Origin: Pseudomonas sp. UBA5706
Lineage (GTDB): Bacteria > Pseudomonadota > Gammaproteobacteria > Pseudomonadales > Pseudomonadaceae
Length of the DNA stretch: 64,000 bases
Assembly (NCBI RefSeq): GCF_002419965.1
Contig: NZ_DIHC01000034.1
Span: 94,535 to 158,534 of the forward strand
Direction of reading: 5' to 3'
Shown: positions 34,796 through 44,464 of the stretch, piece by piece
Position numbering within the stretch: position 1 is the first letter of the stretch
How the letters are laid out: each line of letters opens with the position of its first letter
Notes under the pieces: model-generated
Told to the model about the DNA's origin: nothing
Databases searched by the model: none
The model's input: the letters and a program-made list of their open reading frames with translations, nothing else
Translations under genes and position numbers: made by a program

Positions 34796-37441
34796 ATGCA
34801 AGACCTCGATCCCGTCGAAACCCAGGAATGGCTGGACGCCCTGGAATCGGTTCTCGACAAAGAAGGCGAAGACCGTGCTCATTACCTGATGACCCGTATG
34901 GGCGAGCTGGCCACACGCAGTGGTTCGCAGCTGCCGTACGCCATCACCACGCCCTACCGCAATACCATTCCTGTTACCCACGAAGCACGCATGCCCGGCG
35001 ACCTGTTCATGGAACGCCGCATTCGCTCGTTGGTGCGGTGGAACGCCCTGGCAATGGTTGTCAAAACCAACATCGGCGATCCGGATCTGGGCGGTCACAT
35101 CTCCAGCTTCGCTTCCAGTGCCACCCTGTACGACATCGGTTTTAACTACTTCTTCCAGGCCCCGACCGACGAACATGGCGGCGACCTGATCTACTTCCAG
35201 GGCCACGCATCGCCAGGCGTCTACGCTCGTGCGTTCATGGAAGGCCGTATCACCGAAGACCAGATGAACAACTTCCGTCAGGAAGTCGATGGCAACGGTC
35301 TTTCGTCCTATCCACACCCGTGGCTGATGAAAGACTTCTGGCAGTTCCCGACCGTTTCGATGGGTTTGGGTCCGATCCAGGCCATCTATCAAGCGCGCTT
35401 CATGAAGTACCTGGAGCACCGGGGCTACATCCCTGAAGGCAAACAGAAGGTCTGGTGCTTCCTGGGCGACGGCGAGACCGACGAGCCGGAATCCCTGGGC
35501 GCCATCGCCCTGGCCGGTCGCGAAAAGCTGGACAACCTGATTTTCGTCGTCAACTGCAACCTGCAGCGTCTGGACGGCCCGGTCCGCGGCAACGCCAAGA
35601 TCATCCAGGAACTGGAAGGCGTGTTCCGCGGTGCCCAGTGGAACGTGACCAAAGTCATCTGGGGCCGTTTCTGGGACCCACTGCTGGCCAAGGACGTGGA
35701 CGGCATCCTGCAACGTCGCATGGACGAAGTCATCGACGGCGAATACCAGAACTACAAGGCCAAAGACGGTGCCTTCGTTCGTGAACACTTCTTCAACACG
35801 CCGGAACTCAAGGCGATGGTTGCGGATATGTCCGACGACGAAATCTGGAAACTCAACCGCGGTGGTCACGACCCGTACAAGGTCTATGCCGCTTACCATC
35901 AGGCGGTTAACCACAAGGGTCAGCCGACCGTGGTTCTGGCCAAGACCATCAAGGGCTATGGCACCGGCGCAGGTGAGGCGAAAAACACGGCGCACAACAC
36001 CAAGAAAGTCGACGTGGAAAGCCTGCGTCACTTCCGCGACCGCTTCGACATTCCGGTCAAGGACGAGCAACTGGACTCCCTGCCATTCTTCAAACCCGAA
36101 GAAGGCAGCGCCGAAGCCCGTTACCTGAGCGAGCGTCGCGCTGCACTGGGCGGTTTCGTGCCACAGCGTCGCGCCGAAAGCTTCAGCCTGCCGACCCCGC
36201 CGCTGGATACCCTCAAGGCGATCCTGGACGGCAGTGGCGACCGCGAAATCTCAACCACCATGGCCTTTGTGCGCATCCTGACGCAGCTGGTCAAGGACAA
36301 GGAAGTGGGCCAGCGCATCGTTCCGATCATCCCGGACGAAGCCCGTACCTTCGGTATGGAAGGCATGTTCCGTCAGTTGGGCATTTACTCTTCCGTAGGC
36401 CAGCTGTACGAGCCGGTCGATAAAGAACAAGTGATGTTCTACCGCGAGGACAAGAAAGGTCAGATCCTCGAGGAAGGCATCAACGAAGCAGGCGCCATGT
36501 CCTCCTTCATCGCTGCGGGTACGTCGTACAGCAGCCACAACCAGCCGATGATTCCGTTCTACATCTTCTACTCGATGTTCGGCTTCCAGCGTATCGGTGA
36601 CCTGGCATGGGCTGCTGGCGATAGCCGCACCCGTGGCTTCCTTGTCGGCGGCACCGCCGGTCGTACCACCCTGAACGGCGAAGGCCTGCAGCACGAAGAC
36701 GGTCACAGCCACATCCTGGCCTCCACTATTCCGAACTGCCGCACCTACGATCCGACCTACGGCTACGAGCTGGCGGTGATCATTCAGGACGGCATGAAGA
36801 AGATGTTCGAAGAACAACAGGACGTCTTCTATTACCTGACCGTGATGAACGAGTCCTACACCCAGCCCGCCATGCCGGCCGGTGCCGAAGCCGGCATCGT
36901 CAAGGGCATGTACCTGCTGGAAGAAGACACCAAGGAAGCCGCGCATCACGTGCAGCTTCTGGGCTCGGGCACCATCCTGCGCGAAGTGCGTGAAGCGGCG
37001 AAGATCCTGCGCGAGCAGTTCAACGTCGGCGCGGACGTCTGGAGCGTCACCAGCTTCAACGAACTGCGTCGCGACGGCTTGGCCGTAGAGCGCAGCAACC
37101 GTCTCAAGCCAGGCCAGAAGCCTCAGCTGAGCTACGTTGAAGAGTGCCTCAGCGGTCGCAAAGGGCCAGTTATCGCTTCGACCGACTACATGAAACTGTT
37201 CGCTGACCAGATCCGTCAGTGGGTTCCGACCAAAGAATACAAAGTCCTGGGTACTGACGGTTTCGGCCGTTCCGACAGCCGCAAGAAGCTGCGTAACTTC
37301 TTTGAAGTCGATCGCCACTTCGTCGTGCTGGCGGCCCTGGAAGCCTTGGCCGATCGCGGCGACATCGAACCTAAGGTCGTGGCGCAGGCCATTACCCAGT
37401 TCGGTATCGACCCGGATAAACGCAACCCGCTGGACTGCTAA
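34796..37441 (+). CDS. aceE: Pyruvate dehydrogenase E1 component AceE
   Basis: Thiamine diphosphate-dependent E1 of the pyruvate dehydrogenase complex. It decarboxylates pyruvate and passes the acetyl group to lipoyl-E2. 881 residues, the homodimeric gamma-proteobacterial type. GDGETDEPESLGAI plus the following NLIFVVNCNLQRLDGPV form the thiamine diphosphate and Mg site. HYLMTRMGE near the N-terminus is typical. The ATG at 34796 follows GGAG with normal spacing. It is co-directional with aceF 149 bases downstream. The paired palindromes upstream suggest pyruvate- or lactate-responsive control (inference). Confidence 0.97.
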   Translation: MQDLDPVETQEWLDALESVLDKEGEDRAHYLMTRMGELATRSGSQLPYAITTPYRNTIPVTHEARMPGDLFMERRIRSLVRWNALAMVVKTNIGDPDLGGHISSFASSATLYDIGFNYFFQAPTDEHGGDLIYFQGHASPGVYARAFMEGRITEDQMNNFRQEVDGNGLSSYPHPWLMKDFWQFPTVSMGLGPIQAIYQARFMKYLEHRGYIPEGKQKVWCFLGDGETDEPESLGAIALAGREKLDNLIFVVNCNLQRLDGPVRGNAKIIQELEGVFRGAQWNVTKVIWGRFWDPLLAKDVDGILQRRMDEVIDGEYQNYKAKDGAFVREHFFNTPELKAMVADMSDDEIWKLNRGGHDPYKVYAAYHQAVNHKGQPTVVLAKTIKGYGTGAGEAKNTAHNTKKVDVESLRHFRDRFDIPVKDEQLDSLPFFKPEEGSAEARYLSERRAALGGFVPQRRAESFSLPTPPLDTLKAILDGSGDREISTTMAFVRILTQLVKDKEVGQRIVPIIPDEARTFGMEGMFRQLGIYSSVGQLYEPVDKEQVMFYREDKKGQILEEGINEAGAMSSFIAAGTSYSSHNQPMIPFYIFYSMFGFQRIGDLAWAAGDSRTRGFLVGGTAGRTTLNGEGLQHEDGHSHILASTIPNCRTYDPTYGYELAVIIQDGMKKMFEEQQDVFYYLTVMNESYTQPAMPAGAEAGIVKGMYLLEEDTKEAAHHVQLLGSGTILREVREAAKILREQFNVGADVWSVTSFNELRRDGLAVERSNRLKPGQKPQLSYVEECLSGRKGPVIASTDYMKLFADQIRQWVPTKEYKVLGTDGFGRSDSRKKLRNFFEVDRHFVVLAALEALADRGDIEPKVVAQAITQFGIDPDKRNPLDC

Positions 37442-37590
37442 GGTCTGCGCTGAAGATCGTATAGAGCGCTGACAAAGTGCGCGAACAGCCTTCGATGCGG
37501 AATTTACTGCGGTAAATGAGCGTCCCAGGCTGTTTCGTTGCCAATGTACCAGCGCAGTCTAGTGAACAGGTTCTCCTAAGGAGAGACATT

Positions 37591-39264
37591 GTGAGTGAGC
37601 TAATTCGCGTACCCGACATCGGCAACGGTGAAGGTGAAGTCATTGAGTTGATGGTCAAGGTCGGTGATCGTATCGAAGCGGACCAGAGCGTGCTGACGCT
37701 CGAATCGGACAAGGCGAGCATGGAAATCCCTGCGCCAAAAGCCGGTGTCATCAAGGCCATGAAGGTCAAGCTGGGCGACCGCCTGAAAGAAGGCGACGAG
37801 TTGTTCGAACTGGAAGTGGAAGGCGAAGCCGAAGCTGCCGCGCCTGCCGCAGAACCGGCTGCGGCTGCGCCAGCGCCCGCAAGCGAAAAGCTTACAGAAA
37901 CCGCGGCCGCGGCCCCTGCCGCCGAGCCTGCTCCCGCCGCGGCGGCCGACACCGTTCAGGACATCCACGTTCCTGATATCGGGTCGTCGGGCAAGGCGCG
38001 CATCATCGAGCTGATGGTCAAGGTTGGCGACAGCATCGAAGCCGATCAATCCCTGATCACGCTGGAATCGGACAAAGCCTCGATGGAGATTCCCTCTCCC
38101 GCCGCTGGCGTGGTTGAGAGCATCAGCGTCAAGGTCGAAGACGAAGTCGGTACGGGTGACCTGATCCTCAAGCTGAAAGTTGCAGGCGCGGCACCGGCTG
38201 CCGCGCCCGCCCAAGCCGCGGCTCCGGCTCCGGCTCCGGCTCCGGCCAAGGCTGACGCTCCAACTGCTGCCCCGGCCGCAGCACCAGCCGCCCCGGCAGC
38301 TAAAACCGAAGCGGCGCCTGCTCCGGCCGCTGCGCCTGCAAGCGGCGCCAAAGTCCACGCCGGCCCGGCTGTGCGTCAGTTGGCTCGCGAGTTCGGTGTC
38401 GAGCTAAACGCCGTGTCCGCTACCGGCCCACACGGCCGAGTACTGAAGGAAGACGTGCAGGCGTACGTCAAATCCATCATGACCCAATCCAAAGACGCGC
38501 CAGCTGCTGGCGGCGCGACCGGTGGCTCGGGCATTCCTCCGATTCCGGAAGTCGATTTCAGCCGTTTCGGCGACATCGAAGAAGTGCCGATGACTCGCCT
38601 GATGCAATTGGGCGCCACCGGTCTGCATCGCAGCTGGCTGAACATTCCGCACGTCACCCAGTTCGACCAGGCCGACATCACCGACCTGGAAGCTTTCCGC
38701 GTCGCGCAGAAAGCCGTCGCCGAGAAAGCCGGTGTCAAACTGACCGTACTGCCACTGCTGCTCAAGTCCATCGCGCACCTGCTCAAGGAACTGCCGGACT
38801 TCAACAGCTCGCTGGCGCCAAGCGGTAAAGCGGTCATCCGCAAGAAGTACTTCCACATCGGTTTCGCGGTCGATACTCCAGACGGCCTGCTGGTGCCGGT
38901 GATCAAGAACGTCGATCAGAAGAGCCTCCTGCAACTGGCTGCCGAAGCTGCCGAGCTGGCCGAAAAAGCACGCTCCAAGAAGCTGTCGGCCAACGACATG
39001 CAGGGCGCTTGCTTCACCATCTCCAGCCTGGGTCACATTGGCGGTACCGGCTTTACGCCAATCGTCAACGCGCCGGAAGTCGCGATCCTTGGCGTGTCCA
39101 AGGCCACCATGCAACCGGTATGGGATGGCAAGGCTTTCCAGCCGCGCCTGATGCTGCCGCTGTCGCTGTCCTACGATCACCGCGTGATCAACGGCGCTGC
39201 AGCTGCGCGCTTTACCAAGCGTCTGGGCGAAGTGCTGGCCGATATCCGTACGATCCTGCTGTAA
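37591..39264 (+). CDS. aceF: Pyruvate dehydrogenase E2 (dihydrolipoyl acetyltransferase) AceF
   Basis: Core acetyltransferase of the pyruvate dehydrogenase complex, 557 residues. Two lipoyl domains come first, with modified lysines Lys41 and Lys162 in ESDKASMEIP, separated by Ala/Pro-rich hinges. The E1/E3-binding domain (VHAGPAVRQLAREFGV) follows. The catalytic domain ends with SYDHRVINGAAAARF, where His530 is catalytic; Asn in place of Asp is usual for Pseudomonas/Azotobacter E2. A GTG start at 37591 follows AAGGAGAG. E. coli has three lipoyl domains; two is ordinary in this genus. Confidence 0.97.
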   Translation: MSELIRVPDIGNGEGEVIELMVKVGDRIEADQSVLTLESDKASMEIPAPKAGVIKAMKVKLGDRLKEGDELFELEVEGEAEAAAPAAEPAAAAPAPASEKLTETAAAAPAAEPAPAAAADTVQDIHVPDIGSSGKARIIELMVKVGDSIEADQSLITLESDKASMEIPSPAAGVVESISVKVEDEVGTGDLILKLKVAGAAPAAAPAQAAAPAPAPAPAKADAPTAAPAAAPAAPAAKTEAAPAPAAAPASGAKVHAGPAVRQLAREFGVELNAVSATGPHGRVLKEDVQAYVKSIMTQSKDAPAAGGATGGSGIPPIPEVDFSRFGDIEEVPMTRLMQLGATGLHRSWLNIPHVTQFDQADITDLEAFRVAQKAVAEKAGVKLTVLPLLLKSIAHLLKELPDFNSSLAPSGKAVIRKKYFHIGFAVDTPDGLLVPVIKNVDQKSLLQLAAEAAELAEKARSKKLSANDMQGACFTISSLGHIGGTGFTPIVNAPEVAILGVSKATMQPVWDGKAFQPRLMLPLSLSYDHRVINGAAAARFTKRLGEVLADIRTILL

Positions 39265-39332
39265 GCCTCACAAGGTCCGCTCCCTACGGAGCGGGCCTGC
39301 GCTGTTTTCGAGCTGCCACGCTCGTACCTCAA

Positions 39333-39358
39333 CCCCGCTGATTGGCGGGGCTTTTTTT
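39333..39358 (+). terminator. Rho-independent terminator after aceF
   Basis: Stem CCCCGC / GCGGGG with loop TGATTG, then seven T residues (39352-39358). A second hairpin without T-run (CCGCTCC/GGAGCGG) precedes it. The rest of the 39265-39658 gap is AT-richer and presumably holds the dipA promoter, but no clear boxes were seen. Confidence 0.9.
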
Positions 39359-39658
39359 GGGCGTTTGTTATGAAAGCCACGGCGAGTTTGCTTTAAAAGG
39401 GGGTTGTGTCCGTGGGTAGGCGATGCGCTAGGGGACTCGGACAAATCACAGCCACAATCCAAAAATAACAACTACTTACCCCTGCCCATCAAATCCGACC
39501 AACAGCCTTTAGTTATTAATCGAATTGCCGACAGTTTTATAGCACTAAGCCATCGTGCTCACTTGTCAGCCCGTTCGCCATGATGCAACCTTGCGACACG
39601 CGATTTCACTATGGGCTCCTCGCCCAAGCGCGACAGCACTCTTAAAGCGAGTTCCTTC

Positions 39659-42352
39659 ATGAAAAGCCAACCTGATGCTGCCGCCCGCTCGGCAGCCGAG
39701 GTCGTGACGCAATTGCCGGTGCCTTCGCGGCTCGGGATGCTGCGTTTCGAGCGGCTCAATGAACCCAGCTGGGCGATGCTGTACCTGGACCCCAACTGCG
39801 AAAAGCAGTTCGACATGCCCGCCATGGAGTTGTGCGCCCTCATCGGCGCCCCCTACGCCAGCCTGATGGAACCCGAGGCGCGCTACCAGTTGCACGACGC
39901 GATCCAGATGCAGATAGCCAGTCATGCGCATTACGTGATTCGCTACACCCTGCACACCACCCGTGGCCCGCTGGGCATGCTTGAAATCGGTGAAGGCTAC
40001 CGACAGCGCAACCGCGAACTGCTGCGTGGCTACTTGATGGTGGTCGATGAAGTGTTCGACGCTAGCGAACTGGCCTTCAGCCCGGACCTGGAGGTTCAGA
40101 ACTCGCGCCTGCAGATTGCCCTGGAACTGAACCAGCGCGCCCAGCACGAGCAACTCAAGCACCTTGAACGGGTTCGCGCCCAGCAGAGTCTGATCCTGCG
40201 TCTGGCGCGCCACCGCTACAACTCCAGCAACTCGTTGCAGGAGGCCGCAGAGCTGATCACCAAAAGCGCTTGCGAAATCTACGACATTTCCCGCGCGGCT
40301 ATCTGGAACCTGGTCGGCAAGACGATGGAACCCATTGCCGAATACCGCCGGGAAACCGACGAGTACCTCAAAGCCGAACCGATCGACATCAGTCGCTACC
40401 CCAGCTATCTCGAAGCCCTGCACACCAGTCGGGCCATCGATGCCAGTGATGTGGCGTCGGACCCGCGCACCAGGGAGCTGGTCGAGTGCCTGCGACCGCG
40501 TTACATCAACGCCATTCTCGACGCCAGCATACGCATCGACGGACAGGTCGTCGGTGTGCTGTGCCTTGACCATAGCGACACGGCCCGCGAGTGGCAGTCC
40601 GACGAGATTGCGTTCGCCGGTGAGCTGGCCGACCAATTCGCCCAGGTCATCAACAACCACAACCGGCGCACCGCCACCAATGCCCTGCACCTTTTCCAGC
40701 GGGCAGTGGAACAGAGCGCCAACGCGTTTTTGCTGGTCAATTGCGACGGCGTGGTCGAGTACGTCAACCCCAGTTTCACCGAAATCACCCAGTACAGCGC
40801 CGAAGAAGTCCACGGTCATCGCCTGTCGGAACTGCCGGCTCTGGAAAATCTGGGCTCTCTGTTGCTGGACGCCAACTCCAGCCTGGTCAGTGCCAACAGC
40901 TGGCAGGGTGAGTTCAAAAGCCGTCGCAAGAACCTGGAACCCTACTGGGGCCAGTTGTCGATTTCCAAGGTCTACGGTGACAACCGCGAGCTTACCCATT
41001 ACATCGGCATCTACGAAGACATCACCCAGGCCAAGCTCTCCCAACAGCGGATCGAGCGCTTGGCGTATACCGATAACCTGACCAACCTGGGCAACCGCCC
41101 GGCGTTCATTCGCACGCTGGACGAGCACTTCGCCCGTGACGTCGAAACACCTATCAGCCTGCTGCTGGTGGACATCGACAACTTCAAGCGCATCAACGAC
41201 AGCCTGGGCCACCAGACGGGTGACAAACTGCTGATCAGCCTCGCCCGGCGCTTGCGCAACAGCCTGAGTCCGACCGGGATCCTGGCGCGATTCGCCAGTA
41301 ACGAATTTGCCGTCCTGCTGGACGACACCGGTCCTGAAGACGGCCAGCGCGTTGCCAGCCAGGTGCTGTCGACGCTGGACAAGCCGATGTTCGTCGACAA
41401 CCAGTTGATCAGCGTTACCGGCTCGGTGGGTCTGGCCAGCGCGCCGTTACATGGTCGCGACCCGCAGACCCTGATGAAGAACGCCGGCCTGGCGCTGCAC
41501 AAGGCCAAGGCCAACGGCAAGCACCAGGTGCAGGTATTCACTGAAGCGCTCAACGCCGAAGCCAGTTACAAGCTGTTCGTCGAGAACAACCTGCGTCGCG
41601 CCCTGACGCAAAACGAGCTGGAAGTGTTCTACCAGCCCAAGCTCTGCCTGCGCTCAGGCCGTCTGCTGGGCATGGAAGCGCTGCTGCGCTGGAATCACCC
41701 GGAGAAGGGCATGATCCGTCCGGACCAGTTCATCAGCGTGGCCGAGGAAACCGGCCTGATCATCCCGATCGGCAAGTGGGTGGCGCGCCAGTCCTGCCGC
41801 ATGAGCAAGCAATTGACTGCCGCCGGTTACGGCAAGCTGCATGTGGCGATCAACGTTTCGCCCAAGCAATTCTCCGACCCGGACCTGGTCAGTTCGCTGG
41901 CCGGCATCCTGCGCGAGGAACAACTCGATCCTTCGTTGCTGGAGCTGGAGCTGACTGAAGGTCTGCTGCTGGAGGCGACAGAAGACACCCGCCTGCAACT
42001 GGAATCCTTGAAAACCCTGGGCCTGACCCTGGCCATGGACGACTTCGGCACCGGCTACTCGTCGTTCAGTTACCTGAAGAAATTCCCCATCGACGTGATC
42101 AAGATCGACCGCAGCTTCATCCGCGATATTCCGGATGATCAGGACGACATGGAAATTACCTCGGCGGTCATCGCCATGGCCCACAACCTCAAGTTGACCG
42201 TGGTCGCCGAAGGCATCGAGACCGCCGAGCAACTGACCTTCCTGCGCCGTCATCGCTGCGACGTGGGCCAGGGTTACCTTTTCGACAAGCCGATCCCCGG
42301 TGAAAACCTGATCGACGCCCTGCGCCGTTACCCGCGCGGCCCCCGCGCCTGA
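39659..42352 (+). CDS. dipA: c-di-GMP phosphodiesterase DipA (PAS-GAF-PAS-GGDEF-EAL)
   Basis: An 897-residue signalling protein. It has an N-terminal PAS-like region, a GAF domain (about 190-340), a PAS/PAC domain (about 350-470), a GGDEF domain and an EAL domain. The GGDEF motif is degenerate, ASNEF at 546-550, so it should not make c-di-GMP. The EAL site is intact, with EALLRW from Glu673, ELTEG and DDFGTGYSS, so hydrolysis to pGpG is predicted. This is the layout of P. aeruginosa DipA (PA5017), which promotes biofilm dispersal, also just after aceF. The ATG at 39659 gives MKSQPDAAARS; ATG 39611 is the alternative. Confidence 0.88.
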   Translation: MKSQPDAAARSAAEVVTQLPVPSRLGMLRFERLNEPSWAMLYLDPNCEKQFDMPAMELCALIGAPYASLMEPEARYQLHDAIQMQIASHAHYVIRYTLHTTRGPLGMLEIGEGYRQRNRELLRGYLMVVDEVFDASELAFSPDLEVQNSRLQIALELNQRAQHEQLKHLERVRAQQSLILRLARHRYNSSNSLQEAAELITKSACEIYDISRAAIWNLVGKTMEPIAEYRRETDEYLKAEPIDISRYPSYLEALHTSRAIDASDVASDPRTRELVECLRPRYINAILDASIRIDGQVVGVLCLDHSDTAREWQSDEIAFAGELADQFAQVINNHNRRTATNALHLFQRAVEQSANAFLLVNCDGVVEYVNPSFTEITQYSAEEVHGHRLSELPALENLGSLLLDANSSLVSANSWQGEFKSRRKNLEPYWGQLSISKVYGDNRELTHYIGIYEDITQAKLSQQRIERLAYTDNLTNLGNRPAFIRTLDEHFARDVETPISLLLVDIDNFKRINDSLGHQTGDKLLISLARRLRNSLSPTGILARFASNEFAVLLDDTGPEDGQRVASQVLSTLDKPMFVDNQLISVTGSVGLASAPLHGRDPQTLMKNAGLALHKAKANGKHQVQVFTEALNAEASYKLFVENNLRRALTQNELEVFYQPKLCLRSGRLLGMEALLRWNHPEKGMIRPDQFISVAEETGLIIPIGKWVARQSCRMSKQLTAAGYGKLHVAINVSPKQFSDPDLVSSLAGILREEQLDPSLLELELTEGLLLEATEDTRLQLESLKTLGLTLAMDDFGTGYSSFSYLKKFPIDVIKIDRSFIRDIPDDQDDMEITSAVIAMAHNLKLTVVAEGIETAEQLTFLRRHRCDVGQGYLFDKPIPGENLIDALRRYPRGPRA

Positions 42353-42470
42353 TCGTCCTCACAGGCGCTTTCCCCTCTTGATGTTGTGCGGCAAACTGGT
42401 CGCCTTTCATTTGAATCAGAAAACTCTGACCCCACTTATGGCAGTCACCTGTCCAGAGAGGATTGACCTC

Positions 42471-43133
42471 ATGGCTTTGCGCTCGGAAATTCTTGTGAAC
42501 AAAAACGACATGCCAACCGCTCAGCAGGCACTGCCGGGCCGTGAAACGCCAATGACCATCCCTGAAGAACACTTCGTCAACGGCCATCCGCTACTGGGGC
42601 CCTTCCCGGTTAACGTGGAATTCGCCATTTTTGGCCTGGGTTGCTTTTGGGGCGCAGAACGGCGTTTCTGGCAACGTGATGGTGTGTACAGCACGGCCGT
42701 GGGTTATGCAGGCGGCTTCACACCCAATCCAACCTACGAAGAGGTGTGCTCGGGCCTGACCGGTCACAGCGAAGTGGTTTTAGTGGTGTACGAGCCAGAG
42801 AAGGTCAGCTACGAAGAACTGCTGGCGATGTTCTGGGAGCTGCACAACCCGACGCAGGGCATGCGCCAGGGCAACGACATCGGCACGCAGTATCGCTCGG
42901 TCATCTATGCCACCAATCCCGACCAACTGGCAGCCGCCAAGGCCAGTGCCAAGGTGTTTCAGGCTGAGCTAAGCAAGGCTGGCCTGGGGGAAATTACCAC
43001 CGAGATCGACGAAGCCCCGACCCTGTACTTCGCCGAGGCTTATCACCAGCAGTACCTGGCAAAGAACCCGCAGGGGTACTGCGGGATTGGCGGGACCGGT
43101 GTGTGCATGCCACCGAGTTTGAACCAGGCGTGA
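42471..43133 (+). CDS. msrA: Peptide methionine sulfoxide reductase MsrA
   Basis: Repairs methionine-S-sulfoxide in proteins using thioredoxin. 220 residues. The catalytic cysteine is Cys58 in GLGCFWGAERRFW. The resolving cysteines are in the C-terminal GYCGIGGTGVCMP. HNPTQGMRQGNDIGTQYRS and AEAYHQQYLAKNP are family segments. The ATG at 42471 follows AGAGG at nine bases. PAO1 also has msrA directly after dipA (PA5018). Confidence 0.96.
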   Translation: MALRSEILVNKNDMPTAQQALPGRETPMTIPEEHFVNGHPLLGPFPVNVEFAIFGLGCFWGAERRFWQRDGVYSTAVGYAGGFTPNPTYEEVCSGLTGHSEVVLVVYEPEKVSYEELLAMFWELHNPTQGMRQGNDIGTQYRSVIYATNPDQLAAAKASAKVFQAELSKAGLGEITTEIDEAPTLYFAEAYHQQYLAKNPQGYCGIGGTGVCMPPSLNQA

Positions 43134-43173
43134 TTGACCTGGCTTGCTCCTGCCGTTGAAGACCGATCAACGG

Positions 43174-43258
43174 TGGGAGCGGATTCATTCGCCAGGCGTT
43201 GGCACACACAAAAAAGATTCATCGCCGACAAAGCGCATCGCGAATGAATGTGCTCCCA
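43174..43258. repeat. REPIN-like element between msrA and rlmJ
   Basis: Two inverted copies of a REP word, TGGGAGCGGATTCATTCGC (43174-43192) and GCGAATGAATGTGCTCCCA (43240-43258), lie between two convergent genes. The same word occurs at 55.1 kb. Confidence 0.75.
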
Positions 43259-43293
43259 CAGAAAGTGCTCGGCGCCCGATCTGCGTTAAGCCA

Positions 43294-44136
43294 TCAAGTC
43301 TCGGCAATCAGCCAGTCCAGTCGCCAGTCGCCTTGGCTCTGACCCAACGTCTTGGCCAGCCAGGGCAGCAACGCTCGCAATTCCTCTTCCAGTCCCCACG
43401 GCGGATTGGCAATCGCCAAACCTGAGCCGTTGAGGCTGTCCGGCGTGTCCAGCGGGTGCACCAGCAACTCGACACGCAGCAGCTTTGGCGCGCCGGTTTC
43501 AGCCAGCTCTTGATAAAAACGCTTGAGCGCACGCTGATCCTTGATCGGGTACCAGATTGCCGCAACCGTCTGGCGCATGCGACCGATGGCCTCTTTCAGC
43601 GCAACCGAACAGCGCTTCATTTCGTCCGCCTGTTCGAAAGGCGGGTCGATCAGCATCACAGCACGCTTCTCGTGCACCGGCAGCAAGGCACGCGGCACAT
43701 GCCAGCCTTCGCCCAGATGCACGGCGACGCGGTGATCGTATTTCATGTTGTCCTTGAGCAGCGCGCCATCTTCAGGATGCTTCTCGTTGAGCAACACACG
43801 GTCCTGCTCGCGGGTCACGCGGCGCGCCAGCTCAGGGGAGCCGGGGTAGTAACGCAGCTCACCGGTCTTGCGGTTCATGTGACGAATCTCATCTATGTAA
43901 CCGGCCGCCACTGGGGGAATATCGTCTGCCTCCCAAAGGCGGCCGATCCCTTCGATCCATTCACCGGTGCGCGTGGCCTGATCGCCCTGAAGGTCGTAAA
44001 GACCCAGGCCCGCATGGGTGTCGATATAGGCGAGCGGTTGCTCCTTGCGCGACATCAGCGCGATCAAGCGAGTCAGGACGATATGTTTCAAGACGTCGGC
44101 GTGGTTGCCGGCGTGGAAGGCGTGACGGTAGTTCAT
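43294..44136 (-). CDS. rlmJ: 23S rRNA A2030 N6-methyltransferase RlmJ
   Basis: SAM-dependent methyltransferase that modifies adenine 2030 of 23S rRNA. 280 residues. The N-terminus MNYRHAFHAGNHADVLKH is diagnostic. TGEWIEGIGRLW and the adenine-binding motif DPPFEQ are present. The ATG at 44136 follows AGGAG on the minus strand; a longer reading would pass the ribosome site. PAO1 PA5019 has the same position. Confidence 0.93.
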   Translation of the reverse strand: MNYRHAFHAGNHADVLKHIVLTRLIALMSRKEQPLAYIDTHAGLGLYDLQGDQATRTGEWIEGIGRLWEADDIPPVAAGYIDEIRHMNRKTGELRYYPGSPELARRVTREQDRVLLNEKHPEDGALLKDNMKYDHRVAVHLGEGWHVPRALLPVHEKRAVMLIDPPFEQADEMKRCSVALKEAIGRMRQTVAAIWYPIKDQRALKRFYQELAETGAPKLLRVELLVHPLDTPDSLNGSGLAIANPPWGLEEELRALLPWLAKTLGQSQGDWRLDWLIAET

Positions 44137-44226
44137 GGCGGCTCCTGGAAGGCTGCGGAGTTTAGCAAAACAGCCAACATTGCGCAGACCGCTCTTGGGC
44201 GGGAAGACCGTTGATAAAACGCAGGC

Positions 44227-44262
44227 AAAAAAAGCCCCGGTTAAGCCGTTACAAAACCGGGG
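44227..44262 (-). terminator. Rho-independent terminator, minus strand
   Basis: Eight-base perfect stem CCCCGGTT (44235-44242) / AACCGGGG (44255-44262). On the minus strand it is followed by C and seven T residues (44233-44227). It would stop transcripts coming from the right before they enter rlmJ. Confidence 0.85.
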
Positions 44263-44319
44263 TTGAGGTACCTGCTCGGGCCAGAGGGCGACCAAACCAT
44301 ATTCCGAGCATTTTTAAAC
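44227..44319 (-). ncRNA. Candidate small RNA on the minus strand
   Basis: A strong minus-strand terminator ends at 44227, upstream of rlmJ, with no minus-strand gene close enough to need it. A CATAAT box (44331-44326) would start a transcript near 44319, giving an RNA of about 93 bases. TTGACT lies further upstream but at a long 22-base spacer. No known RNA family was recognised, so this is inference from terminator plus -10 box. Confidence 0.3.
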
Positions 44320-44464
44320 AGGGCCATTATGCCAAATTAACCAAACGGTACATAGTCAAAACCGACACAGTGATGTGCACGGCAGACATTGCCGACGACA
44401 GGTATTGCCCAGCGCAGGCAGCGCTACCAGAATCAGCTCAATCTTAATAAAAGGAGCGAGCGTG

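Noticed and set aside
34703..36070. 455-residue frame opposite aceE
   Set aside because: Shadow of aceE codons; no recognisable protein features.
37600..38358. Arg/Gly-rich and Ala-rich frames opposite aceF
   Set aside because: They are the reverse complement of the Ala/Pro hinge codons of the lipoyl domains.
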